Positions 48,823 to 57,007 of a stretch of DNA of 64,000 nucleotides are shown here, in pieces (positions within the stretch are counted from its first letter, which is position 1; every line of letters begins with the position of its first letter). The DNA comes from Halomonas maura. Its GTDB lineage: Bacteria; Pseudomonadota; Gammaproteobacteria; Pseudomonadales; Halomonadaceae. A program made the position numbers and the translations under genes. The stretch covers positions 70,106-134,105 of the forward strand of contig NZ_JAUFPQ010000017.1 in assembly GCF_030409305.1 (NCBI RefSeq), written 5' to 3'. The notes beneath the pieces were generated by a model. It was given only the letters and a program-made list of their open reading frames with translations. It was not told the origin of the DNA and searched no databases.

Positions 48823-51804
48823 ATGCCGACCCTGCGACAGGGCTCTTCCCCCGCACGCCATCTGGCCTGCCCCCTCCCGCTCATCCTGCTGCTGGCCCTG
48901 CCCGCCGCACCGCTGATGGCCGATGCGTCGTCGTCCGCCCACCCGGAAGCCGACCGGCCCTCCTGGCTCGAGACCTGGGCGTCGCTACGAGCCTGCAAGC
49001 GCATGGTGGCCTCGGGCCTGCGCGAGATACCCGACGACCGCGCCGACCGTTTCCTCGGCAAGGTCGAGGCAGACACCGCCCACTGCCGCGGCGGCCGGCG
49101 CGCCCTGGAGGCGCACCGCCGCGACCGGCCCTGGGGCGACTGGCAGAGCTACTGGGCCACCGGCGACGGCGCCTCGCGCAACGCCAATTATGACGACGGC
49201 TGGCTGCGCTCGCTGGTCGGCGGCCTCAGCGAGCGGGTCCACCTCAATCCCAACGACCGGGGAATCGACGGCGCCCTGATGGACCTGGAGTTCCAGCGAG
49301 TCGAGCTGATCAAGTTCAACCTCTTCGACAACGCCACCTACCGCGAGTACGTGCAGGGCCGGAACGGCGCCCCCGGCACCACCCTGACCCGCTGGGATGC
49401 CATGCGCCTGCCACCCGACCACCCGGCCTACACGGCGGTGGGCGGCGACGGCGAGCAGCTGTGCCAGGGCGAGCTGATCCGCCAGCGCACCCTGACCGGC
49501 ATCTGCAACGACCTGCGCAATCCCCTGATGGGCGCCAGCGACACCCGCTTCGCCCGCAACGTGGCATTCGACGAGACCTTCCCGGCCGAGGGCCATACGG
49601 CCCTGACCCGGGCGCGCCACGGCGACCGGCTCGACCTGCTGAGCCCCGATCCCCAGCGCATCAGCCAACGGCTGTTCAGCCGGGCGCAGTCGCGGCCCGA
49701 GCTGTGCAACGAGGGCCGCGGCCTGGCCGACCACGCCCCCGAGGCGCACTGCGACTATCGCAAGGCGCCCTTCTTCAACGTGCTGGCGGCCTACTGGATC
49801 CAGTTCATGACCCATGACTGGTTTTCCCACCTGGAGGGCGGGGAGAACGACCGCGCCGGGCTGCAGCCGGCGGGCTGCGACCTGTCCGAGGAGCAGGCGG
49901 CGTCGCTGGGCTGCCGGCCCGGTGACGCCTTCCAGCGCAGCCTGGTGGCCCAGCACGAGGCAGCGGACACCTTCGAGCACCAGGGCCAGCGCTACCAGGC
50001 TCGTGCCCACCGCACCTTCGACAATACGGTGACCGCCTGGTGGGACGCCTCCCAGCTGTATGGCTACGACGCGACCAGTGTGCAGCGGGTCAAGCGTGCC
50101 CCCGAAGACCCGGCCAGACTGCTGCTGCCGCCGCTGCCCGGTCAGGCCGACGACGGCCAGGGCTACCTGCCCCGCTTCGGACCGCCCTGCGAGACAACCA
50201 CTGCCGAGGCCTGCGACCCCATCCACCCGGCCTGGTCGGGCCAGGCGGCCACCGCCTTCCCCGACAACTGGACGCTGGGCGTGGCCTTCTACCACAACGT
50301 CTTCGCCCGCGAGCACAATGCCTTCGTCGAAGCCTTCCGCACCCGGGCCGCCGCGACCCCCGATGCCGATTCCGGCCTGCGCGACCCCGCCGACCCCGAC
50401 GCCGTGATCCGCTATGCCGAGGTCAGCGACGAGGAGCTGTTCCAGGCCGCCCGCCTGGTGGTCTCGGCGATGATCGCCAAGATCCACACCATCGAGTGGA
50501 CGACGCAACTGCTCTACGACGAGCCGCTGTATCGCGGCATGAATGCCAACTGGAAGGGCCTCTTCCACGAGCACGACCTGGTCGAGGAAGCCCTATCCCG
50601 GGTCCTGGAGCGCCTGCGCGCCTCGGACGACGACCGCCATGCCAACGCCTGGTACTCGGTGCTCGCGGCCGGCCCGGGCATCTTCGGCCTGGGCAGCGAG
50701 CGCTACGCGGACGCCTCGGTGTTCACCCCCCTCGGCGGGCAGCGCCAGGACCTCTGGTCGCTGGCCAACCCCGAGCATGTCAACGGCGGCACCAACCACT
50801 TCGGCTCGCCGTTCAACTTTCCCGAGGAGTTCGTCACCGTCTATCGGCTGCATCCGCTGGTCCCCGACCTGCTGGAACTGCGCGACCTCGCCGACCCCGA
50901 CCGCATCCACGCCAAGGTCCCGGCCCTGGAGGGCTTCCGCGCCGGCGCCAGCGACCTGCTGCGCCAGGAGGGGCTGGCCGACTGGGCGCTGAGCATGGGG
51001 CGCCAGCGGCTGGGCCTGCTGAGCCTGGGCAACCACGGTCGCTTCCTGCAGAACCTGGCCATGGGGCACCTGGGCTCCGCGACCGGCCGGCTCGACATCG
51101 CCGCCCTCGACATCATACGCGACCGCGAGCGAGGGGTGCCCCGCTTCAACGAGTTCCGTCGCCAGTACGGCCTGCGCCAGCTGACCGGCTTCGACGACTT
51201 CGTCGATACCACGCTGCCGGACGATCACCCCGAACGCCGGCACCAGGAGACCATGGCGGCGAGGATGCGCGAGATCTACGGCCAGCATGTCTGCGACGCC
51301 GACAAGGTCATCTCGCATGCCTATCGCGATGCCGACGGCGACTATCCCGATGATTGCCTGGGGCATCCCGACGGCACCCTGGTGGACAACGTGGAGGACC
51401 TGGACACGGTGGTCGGCTGGCTGGCCGAGCCGGTGCGCCCCCACGGCTATGCCATCTCCGAGACCCAGTTCGTGGTGTTCATCCTCAACGCCTCGCGGCG
51501 CCTGTTCAGTGACCGCTTCTTCACGTCCAGCTTCCGCCCCGAGTTCTACACCCAACTGGGCCACGAGTGGGTGATGCACAACGGCCCCGACGGCGTGATC
51601 ATGGAGGACGGGGCCCCCAACGGCCATCGCCAGCCGGTGTCGCCGATGAAGCGCGTGCTGCAGCGTACGGTGCCGGCCCTCGCCGCGCAGCTGGACCCGG
51701 TCGTCAACGTCTTCGACCCCTGGGCGCGGGATCGGGGCGCCTACTACTCCCTGGACTGGACCCCGCGTCCGGGGGCCGAGGCCGATGATGCCTTCGCGCC
51801 CTGA
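48823..51804 (+). CDS. Secreted animal-type heme peroxidase / dioxygenase (COX/LDS-like)
   Basis: A 993-residue protein with an N-terminal signal peptide (LPLILLLALPAAPLMADA). The animal heme peroxidase core is clear. The distal histidine motif QFMTHDWF (His331) matches the THQFF motif of cyclooxygenases. REHN (about 496-499) is conserved, and the proximal motif is YRLHPLVPD (Tyr674, His677), the Y-x-x-H pattern in which cyclooxygenases and fatty-acid dioxygenases form a tyrosyl radical. This suggests lipid dioxygenase activity rather than plain peroxidase activity. GAGGAGG precedes the ATG. It overlaps the next gene by 20 bases. The substrate is inferred, not shown. Confidence 0.85.
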   Translation: MPTLRQGSSPARHLACPLPLILLLALPAAPLMADASSSAHPEADRPSWLETWASLRACKRMVASGLREIPDDRADRFLGKVEADTAHCRGGRRALEAHRRDRPWGDWQSYWATGDGASRNANYDDGWLRSLVGGLSERVHLNPNDRGIDGALMDLEFQRVELIKFNLFDNATYREYVQGRNGAPGTTLTRWDAMRLPPDHPAYTAVGGDGEQLCQGELIRQRTLTGICNDLRNPLMGASDTRFARNVAFDETFPAEGHTALTRARHGDRLDLLSPDPQRISQRLFSRAQSRPELCNEGRGLADHAPEAHCDYRKAPFFNVLAAYWIQFMTHDWFSHLEGGENDRAGLQPAGCDLSEEQAASLGCRPGDAFQRSLVAQHEAADTFEHQGQRYQARAHRTFDNTVTAWWDASQLYGYDATSVQRVKRAPEDPARLLLPPLPGQADDGQGYLPRFGPPCETTTAEACDPIHPAWSGQAATAFPDNWTLGVAFYHNVFAREHNAFVEAFRTRAAATPDADSGLRDPADPDAVIRYAEVSDEELFQAARLVVSAMIAKIHTIEWTTQLLYDEPLYRGMNANWKGLFHEHDLVEEALSRVLERLRASDDDRHANAWYSVLAAGPGIFGLGSERYADASVFTPLGGQRQDLWSLANPEHVNGGTNHFGSPFNFPEEFVTVYRLHPLVPDLLELRDLADPDRIHAKVPALEGFRAGASDLLRQEGLADWALSMGRQRLGLLSLGNHGRFLQNLAMGHLGSATGRLDIAALDIIRDRERGVPRFNEFRRQYGLRQLTGFDDFVDTTLPDDHPERRHQETMAARMREIYGQHVCDADKVISHAYRDADGDYPDDCLGHPDGTLVDNVEDLDTVVGWLAEPVRPHGYAISETQFVVFILNASRRLFSDRFFTSSFRPEFYTQLGHEWVMHNGPDGVIMEDGAPNGHRQPVSPMKRVLQRTVPALAAQLDPVVNVFDPWARDRGAYYSLDWTPRPGAEADDAFAP

Positions 51805-52903
51805 CTGCGGTCGCCGGCCCCGCCATGCGGGGCTGGTGCTGATGCTCGCCGCCGTCGCGGGCTGCGGCGACGCCGAGCCGCCCCTGGCCATCGCCGAGGA
51901 GCGGGTCTCCCCCGCAGAATCCCGCCTCGAGGCCGAGATGACCGAGTGGATCCTGGCGCGCTACCGGCGCCAGCGTAGCGCGCACCCCGAGCGGCCCATC
52001 CCCCGCTTCAACCAGCCCAAGACCCTGGCCTGCCCCTCGGCCGTGCTGCGGGTGCCCGACCTCCCCGAGCGGCTGGCCCGAGGACTCTTCGCCCGGCCCG
52101 GCGAGTACCCCGCCACTCTGCGCTTCGCCAACGCCACCCGCCAGGATGACCGGGAGAAGGACCTGCGCGGGCTGTCGATCCGTGTGGAGGCTGTGCCCGG
52201 CGCCAGCGGCGTCGACGGCACCCCGGGCCGCCAGGACTTCCTGCTCAACAGCCACCCGGTGCTGTTCGCCGGCACGCCCGAGGCCTTCCATGCCTTCGTC
52301 GAGGCGGCCACCGACGAGCGGATGTGGTGGTACTTCCTGAGCCACCCCCGCTCGCTGTGGATCGCCTGGCAGGCACGCGGCCGGCCCGACAGCCTGCTCG
52401 ACATGCCCTTCTGGAGCACCACCCCCTATCGCTACGGCGAGGGCGAGGCGGTCAAGTATGCGGTGCGCCCCTGCGACGGGGCACCCTCCCCGACCGCCGC
52501 GCCAGCCGGGGGCGACGATCCCGATTTCCTGCGTCATGCCCTGGCCGGGCGCCTGGCCGAGGGCGGCGCCTGCCTGGCCCTGCAGGTCCAGTTCCAGCAG
52601 GACCCCGAGCGGATGCCCATCGAGGATGCCTCGGTGGCCTGGGACGAGAGCCGCTCGCCCTTCCACACCGTGGCGCGCCTGACCCTGCCGGCCCAACGGG
52701 TAGACGACCCGGCGGCGCTGTCGCGCTGCGAGGGCATGGCCTTCAACCCCTGGAACGGCCACCCCGACCACCGCCCGCTGGGCGGCGTGAATCGCGTGAG
52801 GCGCGGCATCTACCGGGCGGTCGGCGCGCTGCGCACCGAACATCAGGCCTCGCTGGCGTCCTCCGCCGAGGCAGGCCGACACCCAACGGGAGGTTCCCCA
52901 TGA
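51785..52903 (+). CDS. Catalase-like lipoprotein
   Basis: A 372-residue catalase-related protein with a lipoprotein signal (LMLAAVAGC) so likely periplasmic and membrane-anchored. ARPGEYPATLRFANATRQDD, DLRGLSIRVE, MPIEDASVAWDE and NPWNGHPDHRPLGGVNRVRR match the catalase-like half of the DyP fusion nearby, so the two are paralogs. The normal catalase distal-His motif is not apparent (FNQPKTLAC at that place). It may therefore transform organic hydroperoxides instead of hydrogen peroxide. It starts inside the end of the peroxidase gene and overlaps the next gene by 4 bases. Confidence 0.8.
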   Translation: MMPSRPDCGRRPRHAGLVLMLAAVAGCGDAEPPLAIAEERVSPAESRLEAEMTEWILARYRRQRSAHPERPIPRFNQPKTLACPSAVLRVPDLPERLARGLFARPGEYPATLRFANATRQDDREKDLRGLSIRVEAVPGASGVDGTPGRQDFLLNSHPVLFAGTPEAFHAFVEAATDERMWWYFLSHPRSLWIAWQARGRPDSLLDMPFWSTTPYRYGEGEAVKYAVRPCDGAPSPTAAPAGGDDPDFLRHALAGRLAEGGACLALQVQFQQDPERMPIEDASVAWDESRSPFHTVARLTLPAQRVDDPAALSRCEGMAFNPWNGHPDHRPLGGVNRVRRGIYRAVGALRTEHQASLASSAEAGRHPTGGSP

Positions 52904-53355
52904 GCGCAACGGTGCAGGACTGGCTGGGCATGAGTCGCGACGAGCTCGACACCCTCTACCGCGACGCGACGCCGGGGGAGATCCCCCAGGGCGATACCCG
53001 CGGCACGCCCATCGTCGCCGGAACGCCCCTGGCCAAGGCCTTCGCCACCTTCGCCCGACTGTTCGCCTGGCAGGGCAAGGTCTTCGACATGTTCGCCGAG
53101 GACGGCTCCGCGGGCGTGCTGGTCAACAAGGTCTCGCCCTTCGGGCTGGGCTTCATCGTGGCCAAGGTCTACCGGGCTCCCAGCTGGATGGACGGCCAGC
53201 CGACCATCGTGATCGACTACTCGCGCACCTCGTTCTTCTTCCGCGCGGTGCGCGACGAGATCCGCGAGATCGAGCCGGGGGTCTACCTGGGCAAGGTGTG
53301 GCTGGGCAAGCGCCGCATCCTGGACTTCGCCCTGGAACTGCCGAAGGGCGACTAG
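52900..53355 (+). CDS. Small conserved protein of the heme cluster
   Basis: A 151-residue protein without signal or membrane segment. It begins MSATVQDWLGMSRDELDTLY and has a beta-rich second half (GVLVNKVSPFGLGFIVAKVY, IVIDYSRTSFFF, GVYLGKVWLGKRRILDFALE). The pattern suggests a lipocalin-like or hydrophobic-ligand barrel (GXWXG/DUF4334-like), which would suit binding a lipid product, but I cannot name the family. GGGAGG precedes the ATG, which overlaps the stop of the catalase-like gene (ATGA), so it belongs to the same unit. Confidence 0.75.
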   Translation: MSATVQDWLGMSRDELDTLYRDATPGEIPQGDTRGTPIVAGTPLAKAFATFARLFAWQGKVFDMFAEDGSAGVLVNKVSPFGLGFIVAKVYRAPSWMDGQPTIVIDYSRTSFFFRAVRDEIREIEPGVYLGKVWLGKRRILDFALELPKGD

Positions 53356-53359
53356 CGCG

Positions 53360-53815
53360 CTACCCCGACTCGCCGGTACCAGGGCGGTGCCTGAGTCGGC
53401 ATTCCATGCCGATCAGCGGCGGCTCATGCAGCCGCTCGACGAAGCCGAGGCGGCGATACAGGCGCACGGCCGGACTGTCGGCGAAGACCTTGAGCCGGAG
53501 CACCCGGCTGCCCTGGCGACGGGCGATCGACTCGGCCGCCTCGAGCGCCTGCGTCCCCAGGCCGCGCCCACGCCGCTCGGCCACCACCTGCAGGTCCTGC
53601 AGGAAACTCCGCTGCGCATGGCCGAAGAGCCGCAGATAGCCGACGGCCTCCCCCTCGCATCGCAGCAGATAGTTCTCCCCGGCCTCCCAGTCGGCGGCGA
53701 AGGCGGTCGGATCCCAGGACAGGCCGTGGCGCGCATAGGCCTCGCGCATATTGACCTGCACCAGGGCGGCGGCCCAGCCGCGGGCGCTCTCCGGCGCCGG
53801 CATCAGTGACAGCAC
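53360..53815 (-). CDS. GNAT family N-acetyltransferase
   Basis: A 151-residue acetyl-CoA-dependent acetyltransferase. The strand FLQDLQVVAERRGRGLGTQA holds the acetyl-CoA-binding RRGRGLG loop, and FADSPAVRLYRRLGFVE is the usual GNAT motif B. Starts at GTG (53815); an ATG four codons in (53803) is possible but has no better ribosome site. It is 6 bases downstream of the MOSC stop, so probably coupled. Substrate unknown. Its 3' end is 4 bases from the convergent heme-cluster gene. Confidence 0.82.
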   Translation of the reverse strand: MLSLMPAPESARGWAAALVQVNMREAYARHGLSWDPTAFAADWEAGENYLLRCEGEAVGYLRLFGHAQRSFLQDLQVVAERRGRGLGTQALEAAESIARRQGSRVLRLKVFADSPAVRLYRRLGFVERLHEPPLIGMECRLRHRPGTGESG

Positions 53816-53821
53816 GACGAT

Positions 53822-54667
53822 TCACACCCTGGTCGTCGCCGTCAGCCGCTCGCCGACGCGCAGCGCCTGTCCGACGCCGTCGAGCGGGATGGCGTTCTGG
53901 CCGAAGAAGGCGCCCCGCCAGCCCGGCTGGGTGTCCATCTCCACCAGGGTCTTGAGCGGTTCCTTGGGCACTGGCGCCTCGCCGGTGAGCGGGTCCTGGG
54001 TGATGATCTTGCAGCGCTTGCAGGGCTTGCGCAGCCCCAGGCGGATCCCCGACTCGACGGCCAGCGCGTCCCAGTCGACCTCGGCGAAGGGCGCGCTGCC
54101 CTCGACCACGAGGTTGGGTCGGAAGCGGCTCATGGGCACGGCATCGACCCCCTTGGCGACGAGGCGCTCGTTCAACCGGTCGAGGGATGCCTGATGCGTC
54201 ACCAGCAGTGGATAGCCGTCGGGGAAGGCGGTGTGGGCCGACTCGCCCCTCAGGTAGTCGGCCTCCACCTCGCGGCGATGATCCGGGGGGAAGCGCACCA
54301 GGCGCAGCCCGCCGCCCTCGACGCCGCCCAGCACCTCGGTGAGCCACTCGGCCGCCTCCGCGCCCTCGTCCAGGGCCTCGCAGGTGTCCTTCCAGATGCG
54401 CACGCGGAGCCGCGACTGCCCCGTCCGTGCCAGGGGGATGATCAGCGGTGCGGCCCGGGGATGATCCAGCACCAGCGCCTCGTCGGTCAGCCGCACGGCC
54501 ACGCCCGCCATGGCCGGAAGCTCGCGCTGGGTGACGAAGCGATGGTCGTCGTCGACGAGCATCCAGTGGCGATCGTAGGCGAGCCCGCGGCGGGTGAGCG
54601 TCGCCGTCTGCAGGGCCATCCCCCGCAGCGACTTGACCGGATAGATGGTGAGCTGAGTGATGCGCAT
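53822..54667 (-). CDS. MOSC domain protein (YcbX-like)
   Basis: A 281-residue molybdenum-cofactor sulfurase C-terminal-type protein. The N-terminal MOSC_N domain (MRITQLTIYPVKSLRGMALQ) and C-terminal MOSC domain are present, with the Moco-liganding cysteine context RKPCKRCKIITQDPLTGE. E. coli YcbX also has a 2Fe-2S tail; this one ends before it. It therefore needs a separate electron donor. Start chosen at MRITQL. Reduces N-hydroxylated compounds in known homologs. Confidence 0.85.
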   Translation of the reverse strand: MRITQLTIYPVKSLRGMALQTATLTRRGLAYDRHWMLVDDDHRFVTQRELPAMAGVAVRLTDEALVLDHPRAAPLIIPLARTGQSRLRVRIWKDTCEALDEGAEAAEWLTEVLGGVEGGGLRLVRFPPDHRREVEADYLRGESAHTAFPDGYPLLVTHQASLDRLNERLVAKGVDAVPMSRFRPNLVVEGSAPFAEVDWDALAVESGIRLGLRKPCKRCKIITQDPLTGEAPVPKEPLKTLVEMDTQPGWRGAFFGQNAIPLDGVGQALRVGERLTATTRV

Positions 54668-54701
54668 CCTTGCCTCCCTGGCGATGATGGAAGGCCTCAC
54701 T

Positions 54702-55340
54702 CTAGCACCCGCAGGCCGGCGCGACGACGGCCTGGGCGAAGGCCGCGGGCCGGCCATAGTAGCGGCCATGATCCAGCACCCGGGTGTCACCGTCCTGCTC
54801 CAGCACCAGGGTGGGGAACCCGCTGGCACCGAGCTGCACCATGCGGCGACGGGTGGCGGCGATATGCGGCCACACCCGCCCGCGTGCCGCCGCGAGGGCA
54901 CGGGTGAAGGCCGCCGGCGCAAGGCCCTGTGCCTCGGCCAGCTCGGTCAGCACCGCGGCATCCACCACCCGGCGCCCCTCCCGGTAATGTGCCCGCTGGA
55001 TCGCCTCGAGCATGACCAGCGCCCTGTGGGGCGCCACTGCCTCCACGGCCAGGATGGCGGCGCTCGCCGCGGGTGAATCCAGCAGCGTGTCGCCGCGTTC
55101 CAGCAGGCCGTGGCGATAGGCGGCACCGAAGGGTTGGCCACTCAGCGCCGCGATGCGGGCATCGTTGGCGCGGACATGGCGGACCATCGCCTCGTCGAGG
55201 CGGCGGTTCTCGAAGAGGCCACCGCCGTGCAGCCGCACCTCCAGGTTCGGGGCCCGCTCGACCAGCGCGGCGACCAGGGGCGCGACGGCATAGCACCAGC
55301 CGCACAGCGGATCGTGGATATAGTGCAGCACCGGGCGCAT
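54702..55340 (-). CDS. DsbA-family thioredoxin-fold protein
   Basis: A 212-residue cytoplasmic DsbA-like oxidoreductase. The active site is DPLCGWCYA (CxxC: CGWC) close to the N-terminus, with cis-Pro in GASGFPTLVLE. No signal peptide. This is the FrnE/YwbO-type group. GAGG before ATG 55340 favours MRPVLHYIHD over a GTG three codons upstream. It follows the NAD(P)-binding gene by 10 bases, so the two form an operon. Confidence 0.86.
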   Translation of the reverse strand: MRPVLHYIHDPLCGWCYAVAPLVAALVERAPNLEVRLHGGGLFENRRLDEAMVRHVRANDARIAALSGQPFGAAYRHGLLERGDTLLDSPAASAAILAVEAVAPHRALVMLEAIQRAHYREGRRVVDAAVLTELAEAQGLAPAAFTRALAAARGRVWPHIAATRRRMVQLGASGFPTLVLEQDGDTRVLDHGRYYGRPAAFAQAVVAPACGC

Positions 55341-55350
55341 GACGCTCACC

Positions 55351-55989
55351 TCAGTAGCCCACGGTGAAGCGACGACGCGAATGGGCGGGCCGCTCCAGCT
55401 CGTCGATCATGGCCACGGCATAGTCCTCCACCGAGACATGGCTGTCGCCGTTGGCGTCCACCAGCAGGCGGTCCTCGCCCAGGCGGAAATCGCCGGTGCG
55501 CTCCCCCGGGGCGATCAGCGCCGAGGGCGCCAGCATGGTCCAGTCCAGCTCGGGCTCGGCGCGCAACATCGCCAGTGCCCTGCGCGCCCCCTCGGCGGTG
55601 GCCCGGTACTCGGCGGGAAACTCGGGGGTGTCCAACAGTTGGATGCCGGGCGCCACCTCCAGGGCCCCGGCACCGCCGACCATCAGCAAGCGCGGGACAC
55701 CCGCGGCCTTGATGGCCGTGAGGATGGCCTCCACACCGCGCTCGTAGTAGCCCAGCACGTCCGGCTGGGCATGGCCGCTGAAGGCGCTGATCACGGCCTC
55801 GTGACCGCGCAGTTGTGCCACGAGCCCCGCGGGATCGCGGACATCCGCCTTCACCGGCGTCAGTCGCTGCTGCGGGGACAGCCGTTCGGGGCGGGTGACC
55901 AGGGCGGTGACGGCATGGCCCCGCGCCAGGGCCTCGTTCAACAGGGCGGAACCGATGAAACCGCTGGCACCGATCAGGGCAAGCTTCAT
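55351..55989 (-). CDS. NAD(P)-binding oxidoreductase (NmrA/YwnB-like)
   Basis: A 212-residue atypical SDR. The cofactor loop GASGFIGSALLNEAL follows MKLALI directly; VTALVTRPERL is the usual next strand. Members are small flavin- or NADP-binding reductases induced by LysR-type regulators. It is divergent from a LysR gene, and a palindrome that could be its operator lies in the shared gap. Forms an operon with the DsbA-like gene. Confidence 0.85.
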   Translation of the reverse strand: MKLALIGASGFIGSALLNEALARGHAVTALVTRPERLSPQQRLTPVKADVRDPAGLVAQLRGHEAVISAFSGHAQPDVLGYYERGVEAILTAIKAAGVPRLLMVGGAGALEVAPGIQLLDTPEFPAEYRATAEGARRALAMLRAEPELDWTMLAPSALIAPGERTGDFRLGEDRLLVDANGDSHVSVEDYAVAMIDELERPAHSRRRFTVGY

Positions 55990-56068
55990 GATGCGTTCTC
56001 CGTTTTAAGGCGTGTCGGGATGGGCGCCATTATCGGAGTCCACATTGATCGTAAAAACAGCATAAACT

Positions 56069-56085
56069 CGATAACACTGTTATCG
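56069..56085. promoter_or_regulatory. LysR-type operator palindrome
   Basis: CGATAAC-ACT-GTTATCG, a perfect 7-bp-arm inverted repeat containing a T-N11-A core. It is 17 bases before the lysR start and 80 bases before the divergent oxidoreductase start: the normal place for autoregulation and divergent activation by a LysR protein. Confidence 0.7.
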
Positions 56086-56101
56086 ATATCGGAACAATAC
56101 C

Positions 56102-56998
56102 ATGAGCGTCGGCCTCGACCTGAACGATCTGGAAGCCTTCGTGACAGTCGCCGAGGCCGGCGGCTTCACCGCCGCCGCCGAGCGCCTGGGCACGGCCAAG
56201 TCGCGCATCAGTCAGCGTGTCGGCCGGCTCGAGGAAGCCCTCGGCGCGACGCTCTTCACCCGGACCACCCGGCGGGTCAGCCTCACGCCCGAAGGGGAGG
56301 CTCTGCGGGAGCGCTGCGCCCCGCTGCTCGCCGGCCTGACGGCGGCGCTCGAAGACGCCGGCCAGGAGGCCGCCGACCTTCGCGGGCCCCTGCGCATCGC
56401 CGCGCCCACGGAGCTGGCGGTGCAGTCCCTGGCGCCGCTGGTGCGTCGCTTCCTGGCCGCACACCCCGGCGTCCGGCTCGAGCTGCGCTCCAGCGACCGT
56501 ATCCTCGACCCGGTGCAGGAAGGCATCGACCTGTCCTTCCGGCTGGGCTGGCTCAAGGACTCCACCCAGAAGGCGGTGAAGCTCAGGGACTTCGAACAGC
56601 TGGTGGTGGCCGCACCATCGTACCTGGCCCGGGCCGGCACCCCCAGGGTGCCAGCCGAGCTCGTCGACCACGACTGGCTGGCGCTGAGCCTGCTGCCGGC
56701 CCCGCTGACCTGGACCTTCAGGCATGTCGACGGCCGCCACGAGCGGGTGCAGATACCGAGCCGGCTCAGGACCGACGCCACGACCCTGCTGCGGACCCTG
56801 CTGCGAGAGGGGGGCGGGATCTCGGTATTGGATGAGCTCAGCGCCGCGCCGGAGCTGGCCGCGGGCACGCTGGTCAGGGTGCTGCCCGAGTGGCGGCTGC
56901 CGCGGGGCGGGCTCTATGCCGTCTACCCGCCCGGACGCTTCGCCTCGCCCCGGGCACGCGCCTTCGTGGACTTCTGCCGGGAGGCACTGGCGGGCTAG
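56102..56998 (+). CDS. LysR family transcriptional regulator
   Basis: A 298-residue regulator. The N-terminal winged helix is clear (LNDLEAFVTVAEAGGFTAAA, then RISQRVGRLEEALGATLFTR) and the rest is the inducer-binding domain. It belongs to the large group that usually acts on divergent quinone- or aldehyde-detoxifying genes. The perfect palindrome just upstream is probably its binding site, with the divergent oxidoreductase-DsbA operon as target. Confidence 0.9.
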   Translation: MSVGLDLNDLEAFVTVAEAGGFTAAAERLGTAKSRISQRVGRLEEALGATLFTRTTRRVSLTPEGEALRERCAPLLAGLTAALEDAGQEAADLRGPLRIAAPTELAVQSLAPLVRRFLAAHPGVRLELRSSDRILDPVQEGIDLSFRLGWLKDSTQKAVKLRDFEQLVVAAPSYLARAGTPRVPAELVDHDWLALSLLPAPLTWTFRHVDGRHERVQIPSRLRTDATTLLRTLLREGGGISVLDELSAAPELAAGTLVRVLPEWRLPRGGLYAVYPPGRFASPRARAFVDFCREALAG

Positions 56999-57007
56999 TA
57001 GCGGCCG

